Positions 41,619 through 50,445 of a DNA stretch of 64,000 nucleotides are shown piece by piece; position 1 is the first letter of the stretch; the number at the start of each line of letters is the position of its first letter. The notes under the pieces were generated by a model, which saw only the letters and a list, made by a program, of their open reading frames with translations, was not told where the DNA came from and made no database searches. The translations under genes and the position numbers were made by a program. This DNA comes from Rhodobiaceae bacterium UBA7804 (GTDB lineage: Bacteria; Pseudomonadota; Alphaproteobacteria; Parvibaculales; Parvibaculaceae): contig DLCG01000019.1 in NCBI GenBank assembly GCA_002480495.1, positions 14,698-78,697 of the forward strand, read 5' to 3'.

Positions 41619-44192
41619 ATGCCCGGATTTCACTCGCGTCCGCGATCCGCGTTTTCTCGAGTCCCGAACCATCGCCGTGCAATGAAAATCAGCGCATTGC
41701 TCTCATCCGTCGCGTTGTTTCTGTCGGTTCCTTCTCATGCAGTTTGGGCGCAGAGCGTTACCGCGACCGGCGACGTGAATCCTGTTCCGACTCCCAATCC
41801 GGTTGCGGCCTGGGATGTTGGCGGCACCACGCTGCAGGTAGGCGATACGGGCACGGGCAGCCTCACCGTTTCCGGTGGAGGCGCTCTCACGAGCCAGGAT
41901 GCCAACATCGCGAACGATTTCGGTTCTCAGGGTTCGGTCACGGTAACGGGGGCGGGTTCGTCCTGGAGCAATACCGGAGCGCTCAGCGTCGGTAATTTCG
42001 GCGATGGTACGCTTCTGATCGAGGAAGGCGGAGCAGTGTCTGTCGGTACCGATCTCTTCGTCGCCGACAAATGGGTCGGATCGGGCTCTGTGACGGTCAC
42101 CGGCGGTGGTTCAACCCTCGATGTTGGCGGCGCAATTTATGTTGGCGACAACCTGATCGGCGACATGAGCGTCCTCGACGGCGCGGAAGTCAGCAGCGGA
42201 GAGAGCTTTATTGGCTATTTCGCGGATTTCGGAGGGGGAAGCAACGGCGAGGGAACGGTCCTGGTCGCGGGTTCGGGATCGCGATGGTCCGTCGCGGGCG
42301 ATCTGCACGTCTCATATGACTATCGGGGTGTGTTGACCATCGCGGATGGTGGCGAGGTAACGGCCGGGTCGAATACCATCAGGCTTTCTGCAGGCCCATT
42401 TGCCTCCATCGGCGGGTATGGTGAAATCAATATCGGCGCGGCGGCAGGAGAAGTGGCGCAGGCGGCCGGTCGTCTCGATGCGGAGGGTATCGAGTTCGGT
42501 GGGGGAGTGGGTGTCATTACCTTCAATCACACCGATACCGACTTCGAACTTGCGTCGAACATTTCAGGCGGCACGCCCTCAAGCGCATTCATAAACCAGA
42601 TTTCCGGAACGACGACATTGAGCGGGGATTCCTCGGCCTTCGGTGGTACCACCACCGTGTCCGGTGGCCGGCTCAATGTCGATGGTGCTCTTGGCGGCGT
42701 ACTCGATATCGATGGCGGTACGATCGGTGGATCGGGCTCGCTGGGCGATCTCACTCTGGCGGCCGGCGGTACGCTTGCGCCCGGTAATTCCGTCGGCACG
42801 ACGAACGTCGCTACGGCTACGTTCGACGCCGGATCGACTTTCGAGGTCGAACTCAACGACGGAGGTTTTGCCGCGGGGGTGAACAACGATCTTCTGGCTG
42901 CGAGCGATACCGTGACGATCAACGGCGGTACCGTGCGCGTCAGGCCGGAAAACGGCACCGATGCAGGAACCTCTTACAGTGCGGGAACCTATACAATCGT
43001 TACCGCAGCCAACGGGGTAACCGGTACGTTCGATGCACTGATCGACGATTACCCTTTTCTTGATTTTGTCCTTTCCTACGGCACCGGCGACGTTCTCCTG
43101 ACATCAACGGTGCTTGCGACAAGCTTTTGCACGCCGGGCATGAGCGCCAATCAGTGTGCAACCGGAGACGGCGCATTCTCCGTCGGTTCGGGCGCTCTCT
43201 TTACAGCGGTGCTGAATCTTCCCGCGGGCGGGGTCGCTGACGCGCTCGATAGTCTTTCAGGCGAGTTGCACGCCTCGCTCGCGACGGCGATCGCCGAGGA
43301 GGCAGGGATTGTTCGCCAGGCCGCCCTGCGGCGGATGGGAGACGCCCCTGAAAAGCAGGAGGGAGCCAAGGCGTGGATGGACGTATTCGGCGGAAGGAAG
43401 TCCTGGGATGGAGATGGCAACGCCGCGGAAATGGATAGCTCCTCCGGCGGCGTTGTCGCGGGCGTGGATGCCTGGCTTTCGGACTCCGTGTTCCTCGGTG
43501 CCCTTGCAGGATTTGCCCGCTCGGACATCGACGCCGATATGCGCATGTCCGGAGCGACCGTGGAGAACTATCATCTTGGTATCTACACCGGATCCCGGCT
43601 CGGAAGACTGTCGCTGGAAATGGGGGGCGCCTACAGCTTTCACGATATCGAAGTCGGGCGGACGGCGGTCTTCACCGGCTTTGCCGGCAATATGAACAGC
43701 GACTACGATGCGCGCACGCTTCAGGCATTCGGGGAAGCTTCCCATGCGTTCGACGCAGGCGCATCCGCCCGCGTGACGCCCTTCGCGAACATCGCATATG
43801 TAGATGTCGAAACGGATGCCTTCAACGAGAGGGGCGGCGCGGCGGCGCTTGCGTCGTCTGGATACGACCTGGACACCGTCTACACCACGCTGGGATTGCG
43901 GGCCGATACCGCGTTCCAGCTTCGAGACGTAGATGCGACCCTCGACGTCATGGCCGGTTGGCGGCGGGCGTCCGGAGACAGGACTCCTTCGGGCTTTCAT
44001 TCATTTGCCGGAGGAAACACATTTCAGGTTTCAGGCGTTTCCATCGCGGAAGAAGCGCTCGTAGTCGATCTGGGAGTCGCGGTGGAATTGGCGGAGGGTG
44101 CCGAACTCAAACTGGCCTATGGGGGGCAATTTGGCTCGGCATTTTCAGGGCACGCTGCTCATGCAGGCTTCCGGCTCGATTTTGCATGGTGA
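41619..44192 (+). CDS. Type V autotransporter protein
   Basis: This 857-residue outer-membrane autotransporter has a long signal peptide (basic start MPGFHSRPRSAFSRVPNHRR, core ISALLSSVALFLSVPS, cleavage near AWAQS). The passenger (about 45-560) is built of glycine/serine/valine beta-helix repeats of the form GSVTVTGAGSSWSNTGALSVG and GSGSVTVTGGGSTL, ending in AGGTLAPGNSVGT. The C-terminal 300 residues (from KAWMDVFGGRKSWDG) form the beta-barrel and end FRLDFAW with a terminal aromatic. The ATG at 41619 follows GGGAGACAGGCC. Such passengers act in adhesion or surface contact, and the ligand is unknown. The divergent two-component system is the likely controller. Confidence 0.92.
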   Translation: MPGFHSRPRSAFSRVPNHRRAMKISALLSSVALFLSVPSHAVWAQSVTATGDVNPVPTPNPVAAWDVGGTTLQVGDTGTGSLTVSGGGALTSQDANIANDFGSQGSVTVTGAGSSWSNTGALSVGNFGDGTLLIEEGGAVSVGTDLFVADKWVGSGSVTVTGGGSTLDVGGAIYVGDNLIGDMSVLDGAEVSSGESFIGYFADFGGGSNGEGTVLVAGSGSRWSVAGDLHVSYDYRGVLTIADGGEVTAGSNTIRLSAGPFASIGGYGEINIGAAAGEVAQAAGRLDAEGIEFGGGVGVITFNHTDTDFELASNISGGTPSSAFINQISGTTTLSGDSSAFGGTTTVSGGRLNVDGALGGVLDIDGGTIGGSGSLGDLTLAAGGTLAPGNSVGTTNVATATFDAGSTFEVELNDGGFAAGVNNDLLAASDTVTINGGTVRVRPENGTDAGTSYSAGTYTIVTAANGVTGTFDALIDDYPFLDFVLSYGTGDVLLTSTVLATSFCTPGMSANQCATGDGAFSVGSGALFTAVLNLPAGGVADALDSLSGELHASLATAIAEEAGIVRQAALRRMGDAPEKQEGAKAWMDVFGGRKSWDGDGNAAEMDSSSGGVVAGVDAWLSDSVFLGALAGFARSDIDADMRMSGATVENYHLGIYTGSRLGRLSLEMGGAYSFHDIEVGRTAVFTGFAGNMNSDYDARTLQAFGEASHAFDAGASARVTPFANIAYVDVETDAFNERGGAAALASSGYDLDTVYTTLGLRADTAFQLRDVDATLDVMAGWRRASGDRTPSGFHSFAGGNTFQVSGVSIAEEALVVDLGVAVELAEGAELKLAYGGQFGSAFSGHAAHAGFRLDFAW

Positions 44193-44267
44193 AGCTGCGG
44201 CGGTGCTTATCCGTATTGTCTTCGTCCTTCGCGATTGAAGGGCGGGAAGGCGGAACGAGCTGACGGT

Positions 44268-46529
44268 TCATATGCGGCCCGCGAAGAAGGCCCCGTTCCA
44301 GTGCTCGCCGGGCGGGTTCGTCTCATAGGCCGCGATCCGCGCCTCGTAGAAATCGTAAAGCGTCGGGATCGCGCCGTTGAGCTTGCGGCATTCGGTGATG
44401 GCGGCGCGCGCCTCCGCCCAGCGCTGGTTGCGATAGGCCGAGAAGATCAGCGTATGCGCCTCCTGCAGCGCGCGGAACTTCGGGTTTGCCCGCATGATGG
44501 GGTCGCCCAGCAGTGCGAAGACGCGGCGGCCCTCCGGGTGGCGGGGCGTCGAAACGAGGTCGATCTCCAGCAGCGCATAGCGGTCGCCGACCGCGCGCTG
44601 CGTGCCTTCGCCGACGATGATCGCGGGGCCGTAGTGGCGCGCATTCTTCTGCAGATAGGCCGCAAAGCTCACCGGTTCGCCGAGTACGCCATAGTCGAAG
44701 CGCTGCACCGCGCCCATGTTTCCGGTGATGGCGGTGCCCGTGTCGATGCCGATGGAAAGGCTCAGCGGCACATGGCTCAGGTGCTGGCGGCGCGCATCTT
44801 CCTCAAGGAATTCATTGAGCGCTTCCAGGTTCTCCACCATGCGCAGCGCCGCGTCGCAGCCCTTGGAGGCGTGGTCGCCCGCATCGAGCGGCGCATTCCA
44901 CACCGCATAGAGCGCATCGCCCACCGTGCGGTCCACCATGCCGTTGCGGTCCTGAACGATCTTCGTCATGGGCGAGAAGAAGCGGTTCAGGATGTCGGCA
45001 TAGGCCGTCGGATCTTCGAGATAGCGGTCGGAGATGATGTTGAAGCCGCGAAGCCCCACCACAACGGAGGTTACGTCGCGGAGCGAGCCTTCCGCCTGGA
45101 TGATGCGCGGATTGGCCTTCACCTTCGCAAGTCCCGCGGAGGAGAGGCGCCGCGAGAACTGCGTCTCGATGAAGCGGATTTCGTCTTCCGTGTGCAGCCT
45201 CGTCATCAGCGCGCAGGTGAAGGCCGCGGCGATCAGCGTCACGCTGGCAAGCGCCGGGTCTATCAGCCAGCGGTAATTTTCGAAGGCCCACCATGAGCCA
45301 TAGCCTGCGCCCGCGACGAGGACGAGCGTCAGCGCGATGCCCCAGCGGAAGCGGAACCGGCGCACGACGAGGATCACGAGCACGCCCGCGACGAGAATGA
45401 AGAGCTGTTCGGCGGCCGAGACCCAGCCCGGCCGCGTCAGGAAATGTCCGTCCAGGATCTGGTCGATGGCATTTGCCGCGATGGCGCCCGAAGCGAGGCG
45501 CGTTCCCGCAGGCGTCTGGTACATGCGGTCGGACCCGTTGGCCGATACGCCGATGACCGCGATGCGGCCCGTCACGGCGGCCGGGTCCGCCCGTCCGGAC
45601 AGGATGCTGCCCGCGGAGAGGCGGCTTCGCGTCGTCTCGTCGCCGAAATAGAGGGCGAGGCTGCCATCCTTCAGCGTCTGCGCCGCGAGGGACGTGCCCT
45701 CGATAGCGATGCTCTCGATGCCGGGCTCGATTTCGAAGGAGAAGCCGTTGTCGGGCGTGGCGACGCGCGCGGTAAAGCCCGTGCCGCCCTTGGCGACCCG
45801 CAACACCTCGAGCACGTTCGAGGGATAAAGCGCGCCGTCGAGATTGGCGAGCATGGGCAGTCCGCGCACGGTCTTGCCAGGCGCCGTATCGGGCAGGGTG
45901 GCGCCATTGCCCTTCGCCGCCGCTTCGAAAGCGGGCAGCGTCGCGCGCCATGTGTCGACGGCATTCATGTAGTGGCGCGGATCGCCGCCCTGCGGCGTGA
46001 TCGCCGCGCGGCGCAGCGGATCATGCGCGTTCTGGAAGGCGGTCTTGCCGGGAACGAAAGAGACCACCGAAGGTGTCGAGGCGAGCAGCGCCGTAAGTTG
46101 CCGGTCGTAGTTCGGAACGCGCGTCAGCGATGAGCCGAGCCCATCAAGGTTTCGCTCGGTCTGCAGGGGCGCCCAGAGGCGCATCAGTTCCGCCGTCGAG
46201 GTCGGGTCGCGGTCGGCAAGCGGCATGTCGATCAGGATCGCTTCCGCGCCCGCGTTCTTCACGCGGCTTGCGAGATCGTCCAGCCGCTTGCGCGGCCAGG
46301 GCCAGGCGCCATAGGTCTTCGCGGTCTCGGCGTCGATGTCGATATAGACCGCGTGAGGGCCTTCCGGGCCCGCCTCGCGCGGCAGGATGCGCTGGTAGAG
46401 GTCGAAGACCTGGTTCCGCAAATAGGACCCGGCGCCCTGCGGATCGTAGATCGACACGGCAAGGCTCAACACCAGCACAAGGCCGGGAAGGATCGCTGAA
46501 AGTCTGCGGAATGCAGGCGTCGGGTTCAT
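44268..46529 (-). CDS. CHASE2-domain class III cyclase homologue with missing catalytic residues
   Basis: This 753-residue membrane protein has an N-terminal anchor, a periplasmic CHASE2 sensor (about 35-340, with YIDIDAETAKTYGAWPWPRKRLDDLASRV) and three helices near 350-440. A cytoplasmic class III cyclase domain starts near 480. In that domain the first metal Asp (canonical FADIRGFT) is Gly492 (VVVGLRGFN). The second is kept (Asp538, VGDALYAVW). The transition-state Asn and Arg of VNLAARLE are Ser621 and Tyr625 (PVSFAAYL). Adenylate cyclase activity is therefore unlikely, and a regulatory pseudo-cyclase is more plausible. It converges on the autotransporter. Confidence 0.85.
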   Translation of the reverse strand: MNPTPAFRRLSAILPGLVLVLSLAVSIYDPQGAGSYLRNQVFDLYQRILPREAGPEGPHAVYIDIDAETAKTYGAWPWPRKRLDDLASRVKNAGAEAILIDMPLADRDPTSTAELMRLWAPLQTERNLDGLGSSLTRVPNYDRQLTALLASTPSVVSFVPGKTAFQNAHDPLRRAAITPQGGDPRHYMNAVDTWRATLPAFEAAAKGNGATLPDTAPGKTVRGLPMLANLDGALYPSNVLEVLRVAKGGTGFTARVATPDNGFSFEIEPGIESIAIEGTSLAAQTLKDGSLALYFGDETTRSRLSAGSILSGRADPAAVTGRIAVIGVSANGSDRMYQTPAGTRLASGAIAANAIDQILDGHFLTRPGWVSAAEQLFILVAGVLVILVVRRFRFRWGIALTLVLVAGAGYGSWWAFENYRWLIDPALASVTLIAAAFTCALMTRLHTEDEIRFIETQFSRRLSSAGLAKVKANPRIIQAEGSLRDVTSVVVGLRGFNIISDRYLEDPTAYADILNRFFSPMTKIVQDRNGMVDRTVGDALYAVWNAPLDAGDHASKGCDAALRMVENLEALNEFLEEDARRQHLSHVPLSLSIGIDTGTAITGNMGAVQRFDYGVLGEPVSFAAYLQKNARHYGPAIIVGEGTQRAVGDRYALLEIDLVSTPRHPEGRRVFALLGDPIMRANPKFRALQEAHTLIFSAYRNQRWAEARAAITECRKLNGAIPTLYDFYEARIAAYETNPPGEHWNGAFFAGRI

Positions 46530-46860
46530 GCTTCGCTACTCGTCCCGCGCCGAACATGTGTGCGCGGAGTTGCATCATATTGGACCTGTTTTCCTTCTCT
46601 TGTCCCGTTCCGGAACACAAGAAGGAACTCTCGATACCCTCACTGCAGCTTCCGTTCCACGGGTTCGGGGACACGCCATACCCGTGCTCACAAGCTTCGC
46701 CGAGCCGTTCCTGCGGCGGCTTTTGAGCGAGATTTTCATTTCGGTTCAGGAACCGTCCTCACGACCGTCCGTTAACTTCGCACCGGAGACGGCGGAGGCG
46801 GGGAAGAGGGGCGCTCGCGGGGGTTCAAAAGGCACCCCGCATGAACAGGAACAGGTTCGA
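46530..46860. other. 331-bp spacer between the cyclase and a small-protein gene
   Basis: No gene is supported. It contains an imperfect inverted repeat, CTTGTcccGTTCC/GGAACaCAAG (46599-46621), and probably the promoters for the divergent genes at either side. A possible reading frame from 46528 has no recognisable content. Confidence 0.45.
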
Positions 46861-47145
46861 ATGCCCACCACCACACTGCTTTCCAGCGCTACCGAGGTCG
46901 ATCTGTCGGATCTCGTGCCCCCCGGTGCGGTTACGGCCGTGCTTCGCATCACGGTGACCCCGGCGAATGCCGGTGTCCTCATCTATGTCGGGCCGGATTA
47001 CGAGATGCCGATCGTCGCGAACGGTCCCGTCTGGGAAGGCCATGTCGATTGTCAGCCGCCGCGCATCTTCGTGAAGGGCGTCGGCGATCCCGCTCCCCGA
47101 TGGTCGGTGGAGTATGCGGGAGCGCGCGGCGCGGCGGCCTTCTGA
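46861..47145 (+). CDS. Small hypothetical beta-rich protein
   Basis: I do not recognise this 94-residue protein. It has alternating hydrophobic/polar strands (VTAVLRITVTPANAGVLIYVGPDYEMPIVANGPVWEGHVDCQPPRIFVKGVG), reminiscent of a small beta-sandwich with one Cys. There is no signal peptide or membrane segment. The ATG at 46861 has AGGAACAGG upstream. It lies 59 bp before a ferritin-like gene on the same strand and may share a transcript. Arguments for coding are the consistent codon use and the good start. Function is unknown. Confidence 0.55.
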   Translation: MPTTTLLSSATEVDLSDLVPPGAVTAVLRITVTPANAGVLIYVGPDYEMPIVANGPVWEGHVDCQPPRIFVKGVGDPAPRWSVEYAGARGAAAF

Positions 47146-47203
47146 CAGGTTCCCGGCAAAACCCTCTGGAAGTTCCACGAAACCCAACAAGGCGAGACAC
47201 ATC

Positions 47204-47812
47204 ATGGCCAAGAGCAAATATGACGAGGCGCAGCTTCACGAACTTCTCTATCAGGCGCTCGAAACGGAAGCGGGCGGCATCGAGATTTACGAGACGGCGA
47301 TTTCCTGCGCCGCCAATGACGACCTGAAGGAAGAATGGAGCGGCTATCTGAAGGAGACGCGCGGGCACCACAAGAAGCTGATGGAGGTTTTCGACAAGCT
47401 CGGCATCGATCCCGAGAAGCAGACGCCCGGCCGCAAGGTCGTCGCCCATATAGGCCGGTCGCTCGTGAAGGCGATGGAGATGGCGCGGGAAGAGGGCGAT
47501 GCGGATGCCGCCCAGCTCGTTGCCGGCGAGTGCGTCGTCCTCGCCGAAACCAAGGATCACATGAACTGGGAGCTGATCGGCCATGTCGCGCAGAACAGCT
47601 CCGGCGACACGGCGAAGATCCTCAAGGAAGCCTATGAAGCCGTGGAGCAGGACGAGGATCATCACCTCTACCACACGACCGGCTGGACACGGGAACTATG
47701 GATCGATGCCCTGGGGTTCCCTGCCGTCGTGCCGCCGCCCGAGGAGGTGAAGAATGTCGAGACGGCCATAGGCGCCGCCCGCGCGGAAAACGCGCGGGGC
47801 GAGATGCTCTGA
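47204..47812 (+). CDS. Ferritin-like / rubrerythrin-fold protein
   Basis: This 202-residue four-helix protein has repeated carboxylate-histidine motifs: ALETEAGGIEIYE (helix 1), LKETRGHHKKLMEVF (helix 2), CVVLAETKDHMNWEL (helix 3) and AVEQDEDHHLYH (helix 4). The ExxH-type spacings match DUF892/ferritin-like di-iron proteins implicated in stress response. It has no N-terminal rubredoxin domain, so it is not a classical rubrerythrin. The ATG at 47204 follows AAGGCGAG. It is convergent with the cytochrome c gene with a 33-bp gap. Metal binding is inferred. Confidence 0.75.
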   Translation: MAKSKYDEAQLHELLYQALETEAGGIEIYETAISCAANDDLKEEWSGYLKETRGHHKKLMEVFDKLGIDPEKQTPGRKVVAHIGRSLVKAMEMAREEGDADAAQLVAGECVVLAETKDHMNWELIGHVAQNSSGDTAKILKEAYEAVEQDEDHHLYHTTGWTRELWIDALGFPAVVPPPEEVKNVETAIGAARAENARGEML

Positions 47813-47845
47813 GCGTCATGTCCGGAGCAGGAGCCGGCGGCGGGA

Positions 47846-48247
47846 TTATTCCGCGCCGGTCTCGCTCTTCAGATAGGCGATGACGTTCTCGCGATCGTCC
47901 TCTTTCTTGAGGCCGGGGAAGGACATGGTCGTACCGGGCACCATCGCGGAAGGCTTCGTCAGATAGGTATCGAGGGTTTCCTCGTTCCAGACCAGGCCGT
48001 CCTTGCCGTGCTGGATCATCGCCTCGGAATATCTGAAGCCGTCCTTGGTGCCGGCCGTGCGGCCGAAGAGGCCGTGGAGGTTCGGCCCGATGCGATCGGG
48101 GCCGCCAGCTTCCACGGTGTGGCAGGCCTTGCAGCGGGCAAAGATCTTCTTGCCCTTTTCGATGTCGCCGCCTTCATCCGCCAATGCCGCGCCTGCCACC
48201 GTCATGACGAGAGTGAGAGCCGTCAGGCCTGTGAAAATGCCGCGCAT
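47846..48247 (-). CDS. Class I c-type cytochrome (cytochrome c2/c-550 type)
   Basis: This 133-residue periplasmic cytochrome has a cleavable signal peptide (MRGIFTGLTALTLVMTVAGAALA, cleavage after ALA). The haem site is CKACH (Cys39, Cys42, His43) near the mature N-terminus, with the sixth ligand Met in VPGTTMSFPG. GPNLHGLFGRTAGTKDGFRYSEAM and DRENVIAYLKS are typical of the mitochondrial-like cytochrome c group. The ATG at 48247 follows GGGAGATTCC and gives a normal signal peptide. An upstream ATG (48304) would add a non-secretory tail. It is probably a soluble carrier to a terminal oxidase. Confidence 0.95.
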   Translation of the reverse strand: MRGIFTGLTALTLVMTVAGAALADEGGDIEKGKKIFARCKACHTVEAGGPDRIGPNLHGLFGRTAGTKDGFRYSEAMIQHGKDGLVWNEETLDTYLTKPSAMVPGTTMSFPGLKKEDDRENVIAYLKSETGAE

Positions 48248-48497
48248 TGGAATCTCCCTTGAAATCGCAGTTGGGCCCGCTTTTCCTGCCGGGCCGGGAT
48301 GCAACCTAACCTAATCCGGTATAAAGGGAAGGGCATGCGACAGACTGGCGCGGCATCGGTGGGGTGGCTTTGAGTTTTGTTCGCGTGCTGGCGGCTCATG
48401 TGCCAATGCCGTCGAATTCGGGACACCGGCTTGCTGTTCGTGCAATCGGCGGGCAGAGTGACCGCAGTCCAACCGAATAGCCGAAATCGGGGAAATT

Positions 48498-49664
48498 TTG
48501 GCGGAAACGAGCAGCCGCGGGGGAGGGGCAGGCGAACCGGCCACCTACCGCACGAACATCGAAAACCGGGTGCTCCGTCTCGAAGCGGCGGGGAACTGGT
48601 CCATTGTCCATCTGAATTCTGTGGATCGCGAACTCCGCAAGCTCTCCGCCCGTCCCGGCGAGGCGCAGCGGGCCGTGATCGATCTTTCGGCCATCTCCCG
48701 ATTCGATACCGCCGCAGCCTCCATCGTCTCGCGCACAGCGGCCGAACTGGAGCAACGCGGTCTCCGGGTGGAATTCGAAGGCGTTTCGGAAGCGCAACAT
48801 CTTCTTCTCGACAAGGTCGAGGCCTGCGGCAAGCCCGAGCCCGTCCGCCAGCCGCCGGTCGCGCTCTATCTCCAGATCGTCGGCAAGATCGGCGAAACCA
48901 CCCGCGCCATCGGCGCGGAGGCCCGCGCCATGCTCGGTTTCATCGGCGCCGTCATCGTGACGCTGGGGCGGACCGTCGCGAACCCGCGCCGCTTCCGCAT
49001 GATCCCCTTCGTTCATCATATGGAGAAGTCGGGTTTCGACGCCTTGCCTCTCGTCTGCCTGCTCACTTTCCTCATCGGCGCCGTGGTCGCGCAGCAGGGG
49101 GCGGTTCAGCTTCGTCAGTTCGGCGCGGAAGTCTTCACGGTCAATCTCATCGCCATCATCTTCCTGCGCGAGGTCGGTCTTCTCCTCACCGCCATCATCG
49201 TCGCGGGCCGTTCGGGCAGTGCCTTCACGGCCGAGATCGGCTCCATGAAGATGCGCGAGGAGATCGACGCCATGCGCACGCTCGGGCTCGATCCGATGGA
49301 AATGCTGGTGCTGCCGCGCGTCGCCGCGCTCACCGTCACGCTGCCGCTCCTCACCTTCATCGCCGACATCATGGGCCTTATCGGCGGCGGCTTCGTCGTC
49401 TTCTTCATGCTCGACATGTCGCCGGGCGTCTATATCTCGCGCGTGCAGGATGCAGTCGACTTCTGGACCTTCGGCGTCGGCCTCGTGAAGGCGCCCTTCA
49501 TGGCTTCCGTCATCGCGCTGGTCGGTTGCCGCGCGGGTCTCGCCGTCACCGGCAGCGCCGAATCCGTCGGTGCCATGACTACGAGTTCGGTCGTGCGCTC
49601 GATCTTCCTCGTCATCATTCTCGATGCGCTCTTTGCAATGTTCTTCACGGCGGTGGGCATATGA
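48498..49664 (+). CDS. mlaE: MlaE-type ABC permease with N-terminal STAS domain
   Basis: This 388-residue inner-membrane permease belongs to the Mla lipid-trafficking system. The first 115 residues are a STAS domain (VLRLEAAGNWSIVHLNSVDRELRKL through VIDLSAISRFDTAAASIVSRT), equivalent to separate MlaB in E. coli. The MlaE part follows from about 150, with TAEIGSMKMREEIDAMRTLGLDPMEMLVLPRV, the coupling helix that docks on MlaF. The start is a TTG at 48498, downstream of GGGGAAATT. The stop overlaps the mlaF start by 4 bp. It moves phospholipids between the outer and inner membranes with MlaD and MlaF. Confidence 0.93.
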   Translation: MAETSSRGGGAGEPATYRTNIENRVLRLEAAGNWSIVHLNSVDRELRKLSARPGEAQRAVIDLSAISRFDTAAASIVSRTAAELEQRGLRVEFEGVSEAQHLLLDKVEACGKPEPVRQPPVALYLQIVGKIGETTRAIGAEARAMLGFIGAVIVTLGRTVANPRRFRMIPFVHHMEKSGFDALPLVCLLTFLIGAVVAQQGAVQLRQFGAEVFTVNLIAIIFLREVGLLLTAIIVAGRSGSAFTAEIGSMKMREEIDAMRTLGLDPMEMLVLPRVAALTVTLPLLTFIADIMGLIGGGFVVFFMLDMSPGVYISRVQDAVDFWTFGVGLVKAPFMASVIALVGCRAGLAVTGSAESVGAMTTSSVVRSIFLVIILDALFAMFFTAVGI

Positions 49665-50440
49665 GCGAGGGGCGCAAGGGGGAGCCGATCATCGAGGTCG
49701 AAGGGCTGGACACGCGCTTCGGCGACAATGTGATCCACGAAAATCTCGACCTCACGGTAAAGCGCGGCGAGGTCATCGGCATTGTCGGCGGTTCGGGCAC
49801 GGGCAAGTCCGTGCTTCTGCGCACCATTCTCGGACTGAAGAAACCCGATGCCGGCCGCATCCGAGTCTTCGGTCTCGACTTCGCCCGGCTCTCGGAGGAG
49901 GAGCGCCGGCTGAACGAGCAGCGCTGGGGCGTTCTCTTCCAGGACGGCGCGCTCTTCTCCGCGCTCACGGTCGCCGAGAACATCCAGGTTCCCTATCGCG
50001 AGCATCTCGATCTGTCGCAGGAGCTGATGGACGAACTCGCGGCGGTCAAGATCGCGATGGTGGGGCTCAGGCCCACCGCCGCCTCGCTCTATCCCTCGGA
50101 ACTTTCCGGCGGCATGAGGAAGAGGGCGGGGCTTGCCCGCGCGCTCGCGCTCGATCCGGAAATTCTCTTTCTCGACGAGCCGACCGCCGGTCTCGATCCT
50201 ATCGGCGCCGCCGCCTTCGACGAACTCATCAACGATCTGAAGGAAACGCTCGGCCTCACCGTCTTCCTCGTCACGCACGATCTCGATACGCTTCATGCGA
50301 CCTGCGACAGGATCGCGGTGCTCGCCGAGAAGCATGTTATCCTCGTCGGAACGATCGACGACATGTTGCGTAGCAGCCATCCCTGGATTCACGAATATTT
50401 TCACGGGCCGCGCGCGCGAGCGGCCCTTGCGGGCAAATAA
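49661..50440 (+). CDS. mlaF: MlaF-type ABC ATPase
   Basis: This 259-residue ATPase of the Mla system has Walker A GGSGTGKSVLLRTILG near residue 43, the Q-loop VLFQDGALFSALTVAENI, signature LSGGMRKRAGLARALAL, Walker B ILFLDEPTAGLDP and H-loop VTHDLDTLHAT. The early GLDTRFGDNVIHENLDLTVKRGEVIGIVGGSG is typical of this lipid-transport branch. It overlaps mlaE by 4 bp, and mlaD follows 5 bp after. With MlaE it forms the inner-membrane complex. Confidence 0.97.
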   Translation: MSEGRKGEPIIEVEGLDTRFGDNVIHENLDLTVKRGEVIGIVGGSGTGKSVLLRTILGLKKPDAGRIRVFGLDFARLSEEERRLNEQRWGVLFQDGALFSALTVAENIQVPYREHLDLSQELMDELAAVKIAMVGLRPTAASLYPSELSGGMRKRAGLARALALDPEILFLDEPTAGLDPIGAAAFDELINDLKETLGLTVFLVTHDLDTLHATCDRIAVLAEKHVILVGTIDDMLRSSHPWIHEYFHGPRARAALAGK

Positions 50441-50445
50441 GGGTC

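Noticed and set aside
46599..46621. LexA box in CTTGTcccGTTCC-GGAACaCAAG
   Set aside because: Its halves face each other without the GAAC-N7-GAAC direct-repeat spacing of alphaproteobacterial LexA sites.
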